From Comamonas avium (GTDB lineage Bacteria; Pseudomonadota; Gammaproteobacteria; Burkholderiales; Burkholderiaceae_C), in assembly GCF_014836675.1 (NCBI RefSeq), contig NZ_JACSQK010000002.1:372001-436000 (forward strand): a stretch of 64,000 nucleotides of DNA, in the 5' to 3' direction. Position numbers and translations under genes: made by a program. The notes beneath the pieces were generated by a model, which did not search any database, had not been told where the DNA came from, and saw nothing but the letters and a program-made list of their open reading frames with translations. Each line of letters opens with the position of its first letter. Position 1 is the first letter of the stretch. This document shows positions 48,191 through 58,331 of this stretch, piece by piece.

Positions 48191-48838
48191 ATGCGCTATC
48201 TTGGTACTTTGGTGGAGTGGAATGACCAGCGCGGCTTTGGTTTTGTCCAGGCCGATGAGGGGGGAGAGCGTGTGTTTGTACACATCAGTGCTTTTCAGCC
48301 CAGACCTTCTGCACTGGCGCGGCCGCAGTGTGGCTGGCGTGTTGATTTTGCCGTCGGGGTGCAGAGTGGCAAAAAACGCGCGCAAAACGTTGTTTGGCGC
48401 AATGTAGAACGTGCAGCGGCGCCAAAGGCCCCTTCAAAAGGGGGGCGTTCACACGTTCATGCGGATAGCAGTTACTTGGCAATCTTGGCTTTTGTACTGA
48501 TTTTTCTGTGTGTGGCCGCGGTGTGGGGCATGCATGCATGGGTGGCCTCGCTCTATGCAGTGCTCAGCCTGATCACCTTCTTTGCCTACTGGAAAGACAA
48601 AGCAGCGGCGCTGGCTGGCCGTTGGCGCACGCCGGAATCAACCTTGCATGCATTGGCTGTGCTGGGCGGCTGGCCGGGTGCCATCCTGGCGCAACAGTGG
48701 TTGCGTCACAAAAGCAGCAAGGCGCAATTTCAGCTGATTTTCTGGCTCACGGTGGTACTTAACGTGGCAGCCTTGGTGTGGCTGCATTCGCCATGGGGCC
48801 GTGAATGGTTGGCCTTATTGCACGCACAAGGGCGGTGA
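48191..48838 (+). CDS. Cold-shock domain plus DUF1294 membrane protein
   Basis: 215-residue two-domain protein. Residues 1-70 are a cold-shock nucleic-acid-binding fold with RNP1 (RGFGFVQ) and RNP2 (VFVHISAF). After a basic linker come about four TM helices of DUF1294, with FFAYWKDKAAALAGRWRTPE and the GGWPGAILAQQWLRHKSSKAQF signature. An RNA-binding domain tethered to the membrane is unusual, though this fusion recurs in proteobacteria. No Shine-Dalgarno is visible because a palindromic repeat abuts the start. Confidence 0.9.
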   Translation: MRYLGTLVEWNDQRGFGFVQADEGGERVFVHISAFQPRPSALARPQCGWRVDFAVGVQSGKKRAQNVVWRNVERAAAPKAPSKGGRSHVHADSSYLAILAFVLIFLCVAAVWGMHAWVASLYAVLSLITFFAYWKDKAAALAGRWRTPESTLHALAVLGGWPGAILAQQWLRHKSSKAQFQLIFWLTVVLNVAALVWLHSPWGREWLALLHAQGR

Positions 48839-48928
48839 AAAGTTTTTTGCACCTTGCTGTGACGCACACAGTCACACAGTCTGAGGTAGTGAGCACACAG
48901 CCAGGCGAGGTGAAAAGGATTTGCCGAC

Positions 48929-49474
48929 TTACCGATCTTTGCTAAACCGTCCTTGCACGACGGGGGCATCCGGTAAGCCGGGGTCACAAGAATCTGCGTG
49001 GCATGCCGCGTTGCGTGGAAAGTGTGCGATCAGCAGCGCAGAGACGCGTTCCAGCGCACGTTCCATGCCGTCTGCATAGGCGGCCTGCTGAAAAGCTCTT
49101 TGCATGTCTTGAAGCAGCGCATCCCAGGTGGCCTGAGGCACGGCGCGTGCGGCTGCGCGGTCAGCAATGATTTCAATGGCGTGGTCCGCAAGCAGCAGGT
49201 AAATCAGCACACCGTTGTTGTGCTCCGTATCCCATGTGCGCAATTTGCCAAACAGCCCGACAGCCCGCTCCCGGGCCGTGGCGTTGCGCCAGATGTAGCT
49301 GTAAGGTAGCCCGCCTTCCACACACAGACGGATTTGACCGGTATGTTGGGATTCACTCTGGGTGACTGCGTGCTCTAGGCGTCGCAGTACTTCGGGAGGA
49401 AATGCAGCTTTGACCTGGCCTTCTGTCCAGCGATGGCGCCACAGGCGAGCAATGCGTTGTATCAGTGATGCCAT
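48929..49474 (-). CDS. TPM domain protein
   Basis: 181-residue soluble protein with a TPM-type domain (residues about 35-150): SESQHTGQIRLCVEGGLP, then NNGVLIYLLLADHAIEIIADRAAA. It is the partner of the YgcG-like gene three bases upstream and of lemA; the trio is a common conserved cluster. Biochemical function unclear. Confidence 0.88.
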   Translation of the reverse strand: MASLIQRIARLWRHRWTEGQVKAAFPPEVLRRLEHAVTQSESQHTGQIRLCVEGGLPYSYIWRNATARERAVGLFGKLRTWDTEHNNGVLIYLLLADHAIEIIADRAAARAVPQATWDALLQDMQRAFQQAAYADGMERALERVSALLIAHFPRNAACHADSCDPGLPDAPVVQGRFSKDR

Positions 49475-49477
49475 GTT

Positions 49478-50380
49478 CTACCAGCTCCCTGAGGCACCAC
49501 CGCCTCCAAAACTACCACCCCCGCCGGAGCTGAAACCTCCGCCGCCAAAGCCCCCACCACCGCGCCCCCCGCCAAAGCCGCCGCCTCCTATGGAAGGGCC
49601 ACCGCCACCACGTCCTCCGCCGCCCGAGCCATTCGCCAGCAAGGTGACCAGTAACGCGATGACGCCTGCTGCCCCGGCCAATATGAAGCTGGTGGTGAAG
49701 ATAAATGCCAGAAAGCCAGCGCCGCCGCCCACAATGGCCGAGCCCATTTTTCTGCCAAAGATCCTGCGTATGACTGGCGCAATCACCATCACGGCAAAGA
49801 ACAGAAAAATGGCCAGACCTTCAAGGTCTACGCTCTGCGATGTCTGGCTGGGCGTAGAGGATGTCGGTGGGGGTAATTGCTCACCGGCGATGCGAGCGGC
49901 CACTTGGTCGAGTGCCGCCAAAATGCCGCCAGCATAGTCGTTTTGGCGAAAGTGCGGCCCCATTTGCTGCTCAATGATGCGCGATGCAGCCAAGTCCGGA
50001 ATGGCCCCCTCCAGCGCGCGCGCTACCTCCATGCGCATGCGCCTGTCATTCTTGGCAATGACGATCAGCAGCCCATCTCCCACGTCTTTGCGGCCAATTT
50101 TCCAGGTGCTGGCTACCCGGTGCGCATACGGTGCAATGTCCTCCGGAGAGGTGCTGGGCACTATCAGCACCACGACTTGCGAGCCAGATTTCTCTTCGAT
50201 CTCGCGCAAGCGCAACTCAATGGCCGCGGCCTGTTCTGGGCTGAGCGTTTGGGTTTGATCGATCAGCCGCGCAGTGAGTGCTGGCACTGGTTGCAAGGCT
50301 TGTGCACTAGCGGAGTGCCACGGCACCAGCACTGCAAGAAGTAAAGCTGCCAGCGCGCGCCAGATATGCGCAAAAGCCAT
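49478..50380 (-). CDS. TPM domain membrane protein with Gly-rich tail (YgcG-like)
   Basis: 300-residue protein: signal peptide (cut near SASAQA), periplasmic TPM domain (VPALTARLIDQTQTLSPEQ, then SGSQVVVLIVPSTSPEDIAPYA), two or three TM helices (residues 190-250), and a C-terminal low-complexity tail of Gly with Ser/Arg that ends GASGSW. Such tails are typical of YgcG proteins. Between lemA and a second TPM gene. Confidence 0.9.
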   Translation of the reverse strand: MAFAHIWRALAALLLAVLVPWHSASAQALQPVPALTARLIDQTQTLSPEQAAAIELRLREIEEKSGSQVVVLIVPSTSPEDIAPYAHRVASTWKIGRKDVGDGLLIVIAKNDRRMRMEVARALEGAIPDLAASRIIEQQMGPHFRQNDYAGGILAALDQVAARIAGEQLPPPTSSTPSQTSQSVDLEGLAIFLFFAVMVIAPVIRRIFGRKMGSAIVGGGAGFLAFIFTTSFILAGAAGVIALLVTLLANGSGGGGRGGGGPSIGGGGFGGGRGGGGFGGGGFSSGGGGSFGGGGASGSW

Positions 50381-50425
50381 ATGTGATCCTAAGTTGGAAG
50401 GCAGCCCGTTACAGGCTGCAGACCC

Positions 50426-51013
50426 TTATTTGGTGCCAAAGTCCACGGTGGGTGGGCGAGCAATTTCAGCTTCGTTTTGCACGGTGAAAGTGGGCTTGGC
50501 CTTGTAGCCAAACACCATGCCGGTCAGATTGGTGGGGAAGCTGCGCGCCAGTACGTTGTACTGCTGCACCGACTGGATGTAGGCGTTGCGTGCCACAGTA
50601 ATGCGGTTTTCTGTGCCTTCCAGAGTTACGCGTAAATCACGGAATGCCTGGTTGGCTTGCAGTTGTGGGTACTGCTCAGCCACCACCATCAGGCGCGACA
50701 GCGCACCGGTCAGTTCGCCCTGGGCTTGCTGAAATTTTTCGAAGGCAGCGGGGTCATTGATCAGCTCGGGTGTCGCCTGGATGGAGGTGGCCTTGGAGCG
50801 TGCCTCAATCACCTTGGTGAGCGTTTCTTGTTCAAAATTAGCTTCGCCTTTGACAGAAGCGACGATGTTGGGGACCAAATCTGCACGGCGTTGGTACTGG
50901 TTAAGCACTTCACTCCACTTGGATTTGGTGTCCTCATCCAGGCGCTGAAAGTCGTTGTAGCCGCAGCCCGTCAAAGCGGTGGCAACCAGTAACAGTGCAA
51001 GCAAGCGTTTCAT
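50426..51013 (-). CDS. lemA: LemA family lipoprotein
   Basis: 195-residue LemA protein with lipobox LTGCGYNDFQ, so probably membrane-anchored facing the periplasm. Conserved NQYQRRADLVPNIVASVKGEANFE and YNVLARSFPTNLTGMVFGYKAKP. First gene of the lemA-TPM-TPM cluster. Confidence 0.93.
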   Translation of the reverse strand: MKRLLALLLVATALTGCGYNDFQRLDEDTKSKWSEVLNQYQRRADLVPNIVASVKGEANFEQETLTKVIEARSKATSIQATPELINDPAAFEKFQQAQGELTGALSRLMVVAEQYPQLQANQAFRDLRVTLEGTENRITVARNAYIQSVQQYNVLARSFPTNLTGMVFGYKAKPTFTVQNEAEIARPPTVDFGTK

Positions 51014-51159
51014 GGTGTGTCCCTTAGATGTGTGATGTGTTGGGGCGTATTGTGGCGGTCTCGAATAGCCGTAATTTGTAGGGCAACAGCGTGCAAAGCA
51101 GCGTGTGTTGCGGTTATCTTTAACTTCTGCATGATTACAGAGACAAAAGAATCGCCGTT

Positions 51160-51696
51160 ATGGATGACATCGTAAAACAAGCGTTGACGAAATGGCCCAA
51201 TGTGCCTGACTGCTGGGGTTGGTTGGGCCTGGATATGCGCGGCAACTGGTGGTTGCGCGATGCCCAAGCACAGGCCCAAGGAACATTTGCGCAGAGTAAG
51301 GGCGCGTTGTTAGAGCACGAGAAGCTGAAAGCCTTTATTGGACGCAATTACGAGGTGAATGCGCAGGGCCACTGGTTTTTTCAAAATGGCCCGCAGCGTG
51401 TGTACGTTGAGCTTGAAAATACGCCAATGGTGTGGCGCGTACATGCGGACGGCCACGTGGTGGCGCATACCAACCAACCTGCGCAGCAAGTGCAGCAGTG
51501 CTTGGTGGATGAAGTGGGGCACGTCTATTTGCTGTGCGATGGTGTACTGGGCATTGTGCACACGCAAGACATGGTGCACGTTGCGGATGCGCTGGAGTCG
51601 CAGCGATGGACTGCACAGGAGGTGCTGATGCGCAGCTTGCCTGAACGCTTTGGTTTTGTGCGCAGCCCGCAAGCACTGTCCACTGCTGCACCCTGA
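51160..51696 (+). CDS. Conserved hypothetical protein, DUF2946-like naming uncertain
   Basis: 178-residue soluble protein: DDIVKQALTKWPNVPDCWGWLGLDMRGNWWLRD, then LKAFIGRNYEVNAQGHWFFQNGPQRVYVELENTP. The pattern (WFFQNGPQRVYVELE) recurs in Burkholderiales proteins of unknown function that I cannot name with certainty. It has no signal peptide or TM segment and is Trp-rich. Divergent from lemA, convergent with the cytochrome c5 gene. Confidence 0.8.
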   Translation: MDDIVKQALTKWPNVPDCWGWLGLDMRGNWWLRDAQAQAQGTFAQSKGALLEHEKLKAFIGRNYEVNAQGHWFFQNGPQRVYVELENTPMVWRVHADGHVVAHTNQPAQQVQQCLVDEVGHVYLLCDGVLGIVHTQDMVHVADALESQRWTAQEVLMRSLPERFGFVRSPQALSTAAP

Positions 51697-51721
51697 AAAA
51701 GAGGGTGCAGATTTGAAAAAC

Positions 51722-51748
51722 AAAAAGGATCCGTGAGGATCCTTTTTT
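51722..51748. terminator. Bidirectional terminator
   Basis: AAAAAGGATCC-GTGA-GGATCCTTTTTT between convergent genes. Confidence 0.88.
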
Positions 51749-51768
51749 GAGCTGAGGCCGCAGGCTAA

Positions 51769-52290
51769 TTACTTGGCCGCTTCGCCCTCTTTGGCTTCGG
51801 GCTGTGGTTCTGGGAAATTGCCGCCAGCGGAGTTGGCCATGAAAGCTACGCCGCGGGAAATTTCCAGGTCATTGAACTCACCACCACCTTGCGGGGACAT
51901 TGCTCCCTTGCCCTTCAACGCAGAGTGAACCAGCGTCTCAAAGCCTTGGGCCAAGCGTGGGCCCCAGTCACCAGCTTCGCCAAATTTGGGCGCGCCTGAG
52001 ACCCCAGTTGCGTGACAAGCAGCACACTGGACCTTGTACACCTCTTCACCAGCACGCAGTGGGCGGTCTGCATCACGAATTTCAATCGACCCCACTTTTT
52101 GGATGCGCTGGGCTTGCGCCAGCTCTTGCATGCCAACACCAGCGCCTGTTTTGGGGGCTGAGCCCACAAAGTTCACCAAGCCGATGATCAAAATCACGGG
52201 CAGGATAAAGGCAAGTGCAACCGTGATCAGCAGTTGTTTGGAGTTCTTGATCGGGCCTGTATGGGCTTCTTCGTGGTGCTTGTCGCTCAT
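51769..52290 (-). CDS. Cytochrome c5-type monoheme cytochrome
   Basis: 173-residue cytochrome anchored by an N-terminal TM helix (residues 19-42) with a periplasmic heme domain; heme site CAACH in EEVYKVQCAACHATGVSGAP and the distal Met in GKGAMSPQGGGEFND. The c5 pattern (AGEEVY...CAACH...GAPKFGDAGDWGPR) is close. It likely feeds electrons to a terminal oxidase. Confidence 0.93.
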   Translation of the reverse strand: MSDKHHEEAHTGPIKNSKQLLITVALAFILPVILIIGLVNFVGSAPKTGAGVGMQELAQAQRIQKVGSIEIRDADRPLRAGEEVYKVQCAACHATGVSGAPKFGEAGDWGPRLAQGFETLVHSALKGKGAMSPQGGGEFNDLEISRGVAFMANSAGGNFPEPQPEAKEGEAAK

Positions 52291-52408
52291 AGCGTCCTCT
52301 GGTTATCGGGGGCGGGAAAAACCAACGGAGAATTATATCGATGGGCTTTTTTGGACCCCTCGCCACAGTGACCGTTTAGCCGTCACTGTGGCGCAGAGTT
52401 GACGCACC

Positions 52409-53824
52409 TCAACGATTGTTGACTTCCTGCTTGCCAAGGCTGGCTTCTGACCAACCACCGCCCAAAGCCTTGTACAGGTTGATCTGATTGAGCAGTTGCG
52501 TCAGCCGGACTTGTACGTCGGCTTGCTCCAGCGCAAACAGCGAGCGCTGTGCATCCAGCAGGTCAAGGTAGCTGGCAACACCATTGCGATAACGCAGGTC
52601 AGACAGGTAAAAGCGTTTGCGCTCTGCCTCGGCCTGCGCCGTTTGGGCACGTGCTTGCTCTGCCAGCGTGGTGCGCCCTGCCAGAGCGTCAGACACTTCC
52701 TTGAAGCCTGTTTGAATCGACTTTTCGTACTGTGCCACCGCAATCTCGCGACCGGCTTTGGCCGATTCGAGATTGGCCGTCAGGCGTCCACCTGTAAAGA
52801 TGGGCAGGTTGATAGAAGGGCCGATATTAAAGCCCCAGGTGCCGCTCTTGAACAGGTTGGACAGTTCATTGCTGACGCTGCCGTACTGTGCGGTCAGAGA
52901 AATACTCGGGAAGAACGCAGCACGTGCCGCGCCAATGTTGGCATTGGCTGCAATCAGTTGCTGCTCTGCAGCACGAATGTCGGGGCGGCGTGCCAGCAAA
53001 TCCGAAGGCAAGCCGGCGGGAATGTCCGCCATGGGGGTTGTCTCAGCCAGCTTGGCACCCTGAATGCTGGTGAGCAACTGCGCAGGTATTTGCTGGCCGA
53101 GCAGCAAAGTCAGTGCGTTTTCGTCCAAGGCGCGCTGGCGTTGCTGTTGGGCGAAAGTAGCGCGAGCAGCTTCTGTCAAAGACTCCGCCTGGCGGTAATC
53201 CAGTTCAGACGAGAACCCCGCATCAAACCGCAGCTTGGCCAGTTTGATGGACTCTTCTCGCGTCACCAGGGTCCGGCGGGAAATGTCCAGCAGTTCCTCA
53301 TCGGCAATCAAGGCCAGCCAGCCTTGGGCCACGCTGGTGACCAGCGTGAGTTCGTAAGCCTTGCGGCCTTCATCCGTGGCCAGGTATTGGGCCAAAGCGG
53401 CTTCTTTCAGGCTGCTGATGCGGCCAAAGAAGTCGAGTTCCCAGGCGGACACTGCCAGCCCTGCGGTGAAGGTATTGCCCAGCTCACCGGTGATCTGGCT
53501 GTTGCCACGGTTGGCGGACGCCACTCCTCCCACACTGGGAAATAGTGCAGAGCGTTGAATTTGGAACTGGGCGCGAGCCTGTTCTAAATTCAAGGTGGCA
53601 ATGCGCATGTCTCGGTTGTTGGCCAGTGCCAGGTCAATGAGCTGCTGCAGGCGTGGGTCGGTGAAGTAGTCACGCCATGCCACAGCTGTGTTTTGCCCTT
53701 GCGCAGAGGCCTGAGGATAGGCCTCTGGAACAGGCGCAGTAGGGCGCTCGTAGGTCGGAATCAGCGAGCAGCCTGACAAGAGCGCTGCAACGGCTACCGC
53801 GATGAGTGAAAAGTGCTTAGGCAT
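52409..53824 (-). CDS. RND efflux outer-membrane lipoprotein (OprM/NodT family)
   Basis: 471-residue TolC-like channel with lipobox LLSGC and the two OEP repeats (ATLNLEQARAQFQIQRSALFPSV; later NANIGAARAAFFPSISLTAQYG). It overlaps the end of the RND pump gene by eight bases, so it is the last gene of the efflux operon. Confidence 0.95.
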   Translation of the reverse strand: MPKHFSLIAVAVAALLSGCSLIPTYERPTAPVPEAYPQASAQGQNTAVAWRDYFTDPRLQQLIDLALANNRDMRIATLNLEQARAQFQIQRSALFPSVGGVASANRGNSQITGELGNTFTAGLAVSAWELDFFGRISSLKEAALAQYLATDEGRKAYELTLVTSVAQGWLALIADEELLDISRRTLVTREESIKLAKLRFDAGFSSELDYRQAESLTEAARATFAQQQRQRALDENALTLLLGQQIPAQLLTSIQGAKLAETTPMADIPAGLPSDLLARRPDIRAAEQQLIAANANIGAARAAFFPSISLTAQYGSVSNELSNLFKSGTWGFNIGPSINLPIFTGGRLTANLESAKAGREIAVAQYEKSIQTGFKEVSDALAGRTTLAEQARAQTAQAEAERKRFYLSDLRYRNGVASYLDLLDAQRSLFALEQADVQVRLTQLLNQINLYKALGGGWSEASLGKQEVNNR

Positions 53825-56800
53825 GGTGATCCACTCCTGCTGTGCCAGCGGGGGCGGTTGTAGTCGGTGGTGGGGTGGGCTTGCCCTTGAACAGGGTTCG
53901 AACCACTACAAAGAAGACAGGCACAAAGAGCACTGCAAGCACCGTGCCGGTGAACATGCCGCCCAGCACGCCAGTGCCGATGGCACGCTGGCTGGCTGAG
54001 CTGGCGCCTGTCGCAATGGCCAGTGGCACGACGCCCAGACCGAAGGCCAGCGAGGTCATGATGATGGGACGGAAGCGCAGATGGGCAGCTTCAAGCGCAG
54101 CTTCAATAATGCCTTTGCCTTCCGCTTGCAGATCTTTGGCAAATTCAATAATCAAAATCGCATTCTTGGCTGACAGGCCAATGACTGTAATCAGCCCCAC
54201 CTGGAAGTAAACGTCATTGGCGTAGCCGCGCATCAACGTTGCCAGCAGCACACCGATTACGCCCAAAGGCACGACCAAGATGACCGCCAGTGGAATGGTC
54301 CAGCTTTCGTACAGTGCCGCCAAACACAGGAAGACAGCCAAGATGGCAAAGCTATACAAAATCAGCGATTGCGATCCTGCCTGCTTTTCCTCGTAGGACT
54401 GGCCCGTCCATTCGTAGCCAAAACCTTCTGGCAGCTGCGAAATGATGCGCTCGACTTCGGCCATGGCTTCACCCGTGCTGTAGCCTGGGGCTGGAGCGCC
54501 CGAGATCTTCATGGCTGGGTAGCCGTTGTAGCGAACCGTTTGCTGAGCCCCATTGACCCAGCTGACAGTTGCAAATGCAGACAGCGGCACAGGTTGACCC
54601 TGGTCATTGGATGCGGTGATCTTGAGCAGATCATCCGGTTGCATCCGTGAGGGGGCATCTGCTTGCACTACCACACGCTGCAGGCGGCCACGATTTGGAA
54701 AGTCGTTCACGTAGGCAGAGCCCATGGCGGTAGACAGTGTGGTGTTGATGCTGTCAAAACCGACGCCAAGCGCATTGGCTTTGTCACGGTCAATCTCCAC
54801 GCGGATTTGCGGAGCATCTTCCAAACCGTCAGGTCGCACCTGCGCCAAGATAGGACTTTGTGCGGCCATGCCCAGGAACGTATTGCGTGCATTCACCAGT
54901 GCGTCGTGTCCCAGGCTGCCTCGGTCTTGCAGACGCACGCTAAAGCCCGAGGAGACTCCCAGTTCCGGTATCGGAGGAGGGCTGAGGGCAAAGATGAATG
55001 CGTCACGCACGTTCATCGTGGCGCCCATGATCCGGCCGGCTACGGCATCTGCATGCTGCTCGGGCTTGGTGCGCTCGTTCCAGTTTTTCAGCGTAATGAA
55101 CGCAAGGGCCGCATTTTGACCCTGGCCGGAAAAACTAAAGCCTACGACGCCAACCATGCTGCTGACTTCAGGCTGTTTCAGCACAAAGTCTTCCACTTGT
55201 TTCATGACGTCTACCGTGCGTTCAGCGGTTGCGCCAGCAGGTAACTGAATGTTCACAATCACTGTGCCCTGATCTTCACCGGGCAGGAAGGACGTGGGCA
55301 AGCGGTTATAGATGAGCGCCACGGCACCAATGATGGCTACGTAGATGATGAGGTAGCGCGTAGCCTTGTTGAGCATACGGCCAACCAAGCTTTCATAGCG
55401 CTTGGCACCCTTGGAGAAGGTGCGGTTGAACCAGCCGAAGAAACCTTTGCCTTCAAGGTGATGGCCTGCCTCGACAGGTTTGAGCAAGGTGCCGCACAGT
55501 GCAGGTGTCAACGACAAGGCCATGAATGCCGAAAAGCCAATCGACGCGACCATGACCGTTGCAAACTGGCGGTAAATATTGCCGGTGGAACCCGCAAAGA
55601 ACGCCAATGGCACGAAGACCGAAATCAGTACTACCGTCACACCCACAATGGCGCCAGAAATTTGGCCCATCGCCTTACGAGTCGCTTCCTTGGGAGGAAG
55701 GCCTTCCTCGCTCATGATGCGTTCCACGTTTTCCACCACCACGATGGCATCGTCCACCACAATGCCGATGACCAGCACCATGCCGAACATGGTCAGCACG
55801 TTGATCGAGAAACCCAGTGCGAGCAAGGTGGCAAAGGTGCCAAGCAGTGCCACAGGGACCACGATCGTCGGGATGATGGTGTAGCGCCAGTTTTGCAGGA
55901 ACAAGAACATCACCAGGAACACCAGGCCCACCGCTTCCAGCAGGGTGTGCGCAACCTTGGTGATGGAGATGCTCACGAAGTTCGAGCTGTCGTAAGGGAT
56001 GGAGTAACTCATGCCCTCAGGGAAAAACTTCGACAGCTCTTCCATCTTGGCTCGCACTGCGTTGGCCGCAGCCAAGGCATTGCCCGAAGGAGAAAGCTGC
56101 ACGCCAATACCGGCTGCTGGCTGGCCATTCAAGCGCGCTGTTGTTGCGTAGCTCTGCCCTCCGATTTCAATGCGTGCGACATCTTTCAAGCGAACTGCAG
56201 CACCAGAGGTGTTCGCTCGCAAAATGATGTTGCCGAACTCTTCGGGGGTAGAGAGCTGGCCGCGCACAGTCACCGTGGCCGTAATGCCTTGGCCTGCAAT
56301 GCCTGGGAGATCGCCAATGGCTCCTGAGGACACTTGCGCGTTCTGTGCGCGGATCGCAGCGATGACTTGTGCGCTGGAGAGTTTGAATCCTTCCAGCTTG
56401 GCTGGATCAATCCAGACGCGCATGGCTTGTTCGGAGCCGAACAATTGAACCTGTCCGATGCCTTCCAGACGCTGAATTTCAGGCACTACGTTGCGCGATG
56501 CGTAGTCTCCAATGCGTACAACGTCCCACTCGGGGTTCGAGGAAGACAGCATGGAGAACAGCAAGAAGTTGGAGGCGGACTTGTCCACCTTCACGCCTTG
56601 CTGTGTCACTGCCGCAGGCAGGCGAGGCGTGGCACGAGATAAGCGGTTCTGAACGTCCACTTGTGCCAGCTCAGGGTTGGTTCCCTGCTCAAAGCTGATC
56701 GTGACAGAGCCAGTACCGTTGGATTGAGCCACGGACTCCATGTACAACAGCCCTGTTGCACCGTTCATCTCGCGTTCAATCACCGACAGCACACTGTCTT

Positions 56801-56972
56801 CCAGTGTCTGTGCTGAGGCGCCTGGGTAGACGGCACTCACCACAATGGCAGGAGGGGCGACAGGAGGGTATTGCGCAATAGGCAACTGAGTGATGGCGAC
56901 AGCGCCGACCACCATGATGAAAAGCGCGACCACCCAGGCAAAGATGGGGCGCTCAATAAAAAATTTAGCCAT
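53817..56972 (-). CDS. RND multidrug efflux pump, HAE1 family (AcrB/MexB-like)
   Basis: 1051-residue inner-membrane proton antiporter. MAKFFIERPIFAWVVALFIMVVG begins TM1; the proton-relay pair is in GIVVDDAIVVVENVER and the relay Lys in SAKNAILIIEFAKDL. Two large periplasmic loops carry the substrate pocket. Middle gene of a complete tripartite system with an adaptor (upstream) and an outer-membrane channel (downstream); substrates are likely hydrophobic drugs, solvents or detergents. Confidence 0.97.
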   Translation of the reverse strand: MAKFFIERPIFAWVVALFIMVVGAVAITQLPIAQYPPVAPPAIVVSAVYPGASAQTLEDSVLSVIEREMNGATGLLYMESVAQSNGTGSVTISFEQGTNPELAQVDVQNRLSRATPRLPAAVTQQGVKVDKSASNFLLFSMLSSSNPEWDVVRIGDYASRNVVPEIQRLEGIGQVQLFGSEQAMRVWIDPAKLEGFKLSSAQVIAAIRAQNAQVSSGAIGDLPGIAGQGITATVTVRGQLSTPEEFGNIILRANTSGAAVRLKDVARIEIGGQSYATTARLNGQPAAGIGVQLSPSGNALAAANAVRAKMEELSKFFPEGMSYSIPYDSSNFVSISITKVAHTLLEAVGLVFLVMFLFLQNWRYTIIPTIVVPVALLGTFATLLALGFSINVLTMFGMVLVIGIVVDDAIVVVENVERIMSEEGLPPKEATRKAMGQISGAIVGVTVVLISVFVPLAFFAGSTGNIYRQFATVMVASIGFSAFMALSLTPALCGTLLKPVEAGHHLEGKGFFGWFNRTFSKGAKRYESLVGRMLNKATRYLIIYVAIIGAVALIYNRLPTSFLPGEDQGTVIVNIQLPAGATAERTVDVMKQVEDFVLKQPEVSSMVGVVGFSFSGQGQNAALAFITLKNWNERTKPEQHADAVAGRIMGATMNVRDAFIFALSPPPIPELGVSSGFSVRLQDRGSLGHDALVNARNTFLGMAAQSPILAQVRPDGLEDAPQIRVEIDRDKANALGVGFDSINTTLSTAMGSAYVNDFPNRGRLQRVVVQADAPSRMQPDDLLKITASNDQGQPVPLSAFATVSWVNGAQQTVRYNGYPAMKISGAPAPGYSTGEAMAEVERIISQLPEGFGYEWTGQSYEEKQAGSQSLILYSFAILAVFLCLAALYESWTIPLAVILVVPLGVIGVLLATLMRGYANDVYFQVGLITVIGLSAKNAILIIEFAKDLQAEGKGIIEAALEAAHLRFRPIIMTSLAFGLGVVPLAIATGASSASQRAIGTGVLGGMFTGTVLAVLFVPVFFVVVRTLFKGKPTPPPTTTAPAGTAGVDHHA

Positions 56973-56988
56973 GTGACAAGGTCCTCAG

Positions 56989-58245
56989 TTACTTGGCGTC
57001 GGTGCCTTGTGCAGCCGCTGCAGGTGCTTCAACTGGTTTGGCAGCAGCATCAGCTGGTGTCCATGGAACTGCCTTTACGGGGGTTCCTGGTGGCAGCATT
57101 TGCAGTTTCTGGAAGCCATCCACCATGACTTGTTCTCCGGCTTCAAGCCCTTGCTGAATCACCCAGCGGTTGCCGCTGGCCATACTCACCTTTACGGGGC
57201 GAACGCTTACCTTGCCATCTGCCGAGACGACGCGCACTGTGTCGCCTTGCTCGGTGCGTGTCACGGCTTGCTGGGGTACGGTGATGGCGTTGGTGGCTTG
57301 TGCCTGTTCCATGCGAATGCGCACATACAAGCCTGGAAGCAGCAGGCCCTTTGGATTGGGGATTTCTGCGCGCAGTGTGACTTGCCCGGTGCTGGCGTCA
57401 ACAGCCAAATCGCTAAATAGGAGTTTGCCGGGTGTGCCGTATTCGGAGCCGTCATCCAAAATGACATGCACTTCGGCAGCTTGCTGTCCAGCAGACTTCA
57501 GTTTCCCCTCAGCCATGGCTTTTCGCAGCTTGAAAGCATCAGTTGCAGACTGTGTGAAGTTGACATAAACAGGGTTGATTTGTTGAATCACGGCCAGGGG
57601 CGTTGCTTCACCTTGTCCAACCAGCGCGCCTTCAGTTACCAGTGCTTGACCAATGCGGCCTGCAATAGGTGCCGTGACGTTGGCATACCCCAGGTTGATG
57701 TCTGCGCTGCGAACCGTTGCTTTGGCAGCAGCGACTTCAGCCTGCGCTTGCTTTTGTGCAGACTCGGCGTTGACAAAATCTTGCTTGCTAATGGCGTTGG
57801 CCTCGACCAAGGGGCGAAAGCGCTCTAGCTGGGCAGTGGTCTGAACCAGATTGGCTTCTGCGCGGGCTAAGCTGGCGCGTGCATTTTGTGCACTGGCTTC
57901 GTAAGGTGCCGCATCGATGCGAAATAGCGGTTGACCGGCCTTGACGTCAGATCCCTCGGTAAACAGGCGTTTTTGCAAAATACCTGCACTCCGAGCGCGC
58001 ACTTCGGCGACACGAGAGGCCTCAACACGGCCTGGCAGCTCTGTAATGAGACCTACTTCGCCGGGTGTCGCCGTCACTACGCCGACAGGTACTTGTGGTG
58101 CTCCTCCTCCTTGTCCCCCAGCTGGCGATGACGTGGTGTCATCTTTGCCGCAAGCGGTGAGGGCAAGGGCGCATGCCAAAGCAATCGGGGCAGGGCTGAA
58201 AAGGCGTGCCCACGCATTGGTATGACCGGAGCGGAAGAGGTTCAT
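56989..58245 (-). CDS. RND efflux periplasmic adaptor (MexA/AcrA-like)
   Basis: 418-residue membrane-fusion protein with lipobox LTACGKDD, lipoyl half-motifs (GRVEASRVAEVRARSAGIL and IAGRIGQALVTEGALV) and a helical hairpin between. The ATG at 58245 has AAGGA six bases upstream; an in-frame start at 58296 is not favoured. First gene of the efflux operon, divergent from its TetR regulator. Confidence 0.95.
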   Translation of the reverse strand: MNLFRSGHTNAWARLFSPAPIALACALALTACGKDDTTSSPAGGQGGGAPQVPVGVVTATPGEVGLITELPGRVEASRVAEVRARSAGILQKRLFTEGSDVKAGQPLFRIDAAPYEASAQNARASLARAEANLVQTTAQLERFRPLVEANAISKQDFVNAESAQKQAQAEVAAAKATVRSADINLGYANVTAPIAGRIGQALVTEGALVGQGEATPLAVIQQINPVYVNFTQSATDAFKLRKAMAEGKLKSAGQQAAEVHVILDDGSEYGTPGKLLFSDLAVDASTGQVTLRAEIPNPKGLLLPGLYVRIRMEQAQATNAITVPQQAVTRTEQGDTVRVVSADGKVSVRPVKVSMASGNRWVIQQGLEAGEQVMVDGFQKLQMLPPGTPVKAVPWTPADAAAKPVEAPAAAAQGTDAK

Positions 58246-58331
58246 GATTGTCCTTAGAGGAATGGGCCTAAAGCTACACGCGCAGCAAGAACGCAAAGGT
58301 CAGTCAACTGCTTGCGTTCATTTGAAAGATG

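Noticed and set aside
49362-49937. Proline-rich plus-strand open frame
   Set aside because: It reads the complement of the Gly-rich tail codons of the YgcG-like gene; the proline runs are an artefact of that.
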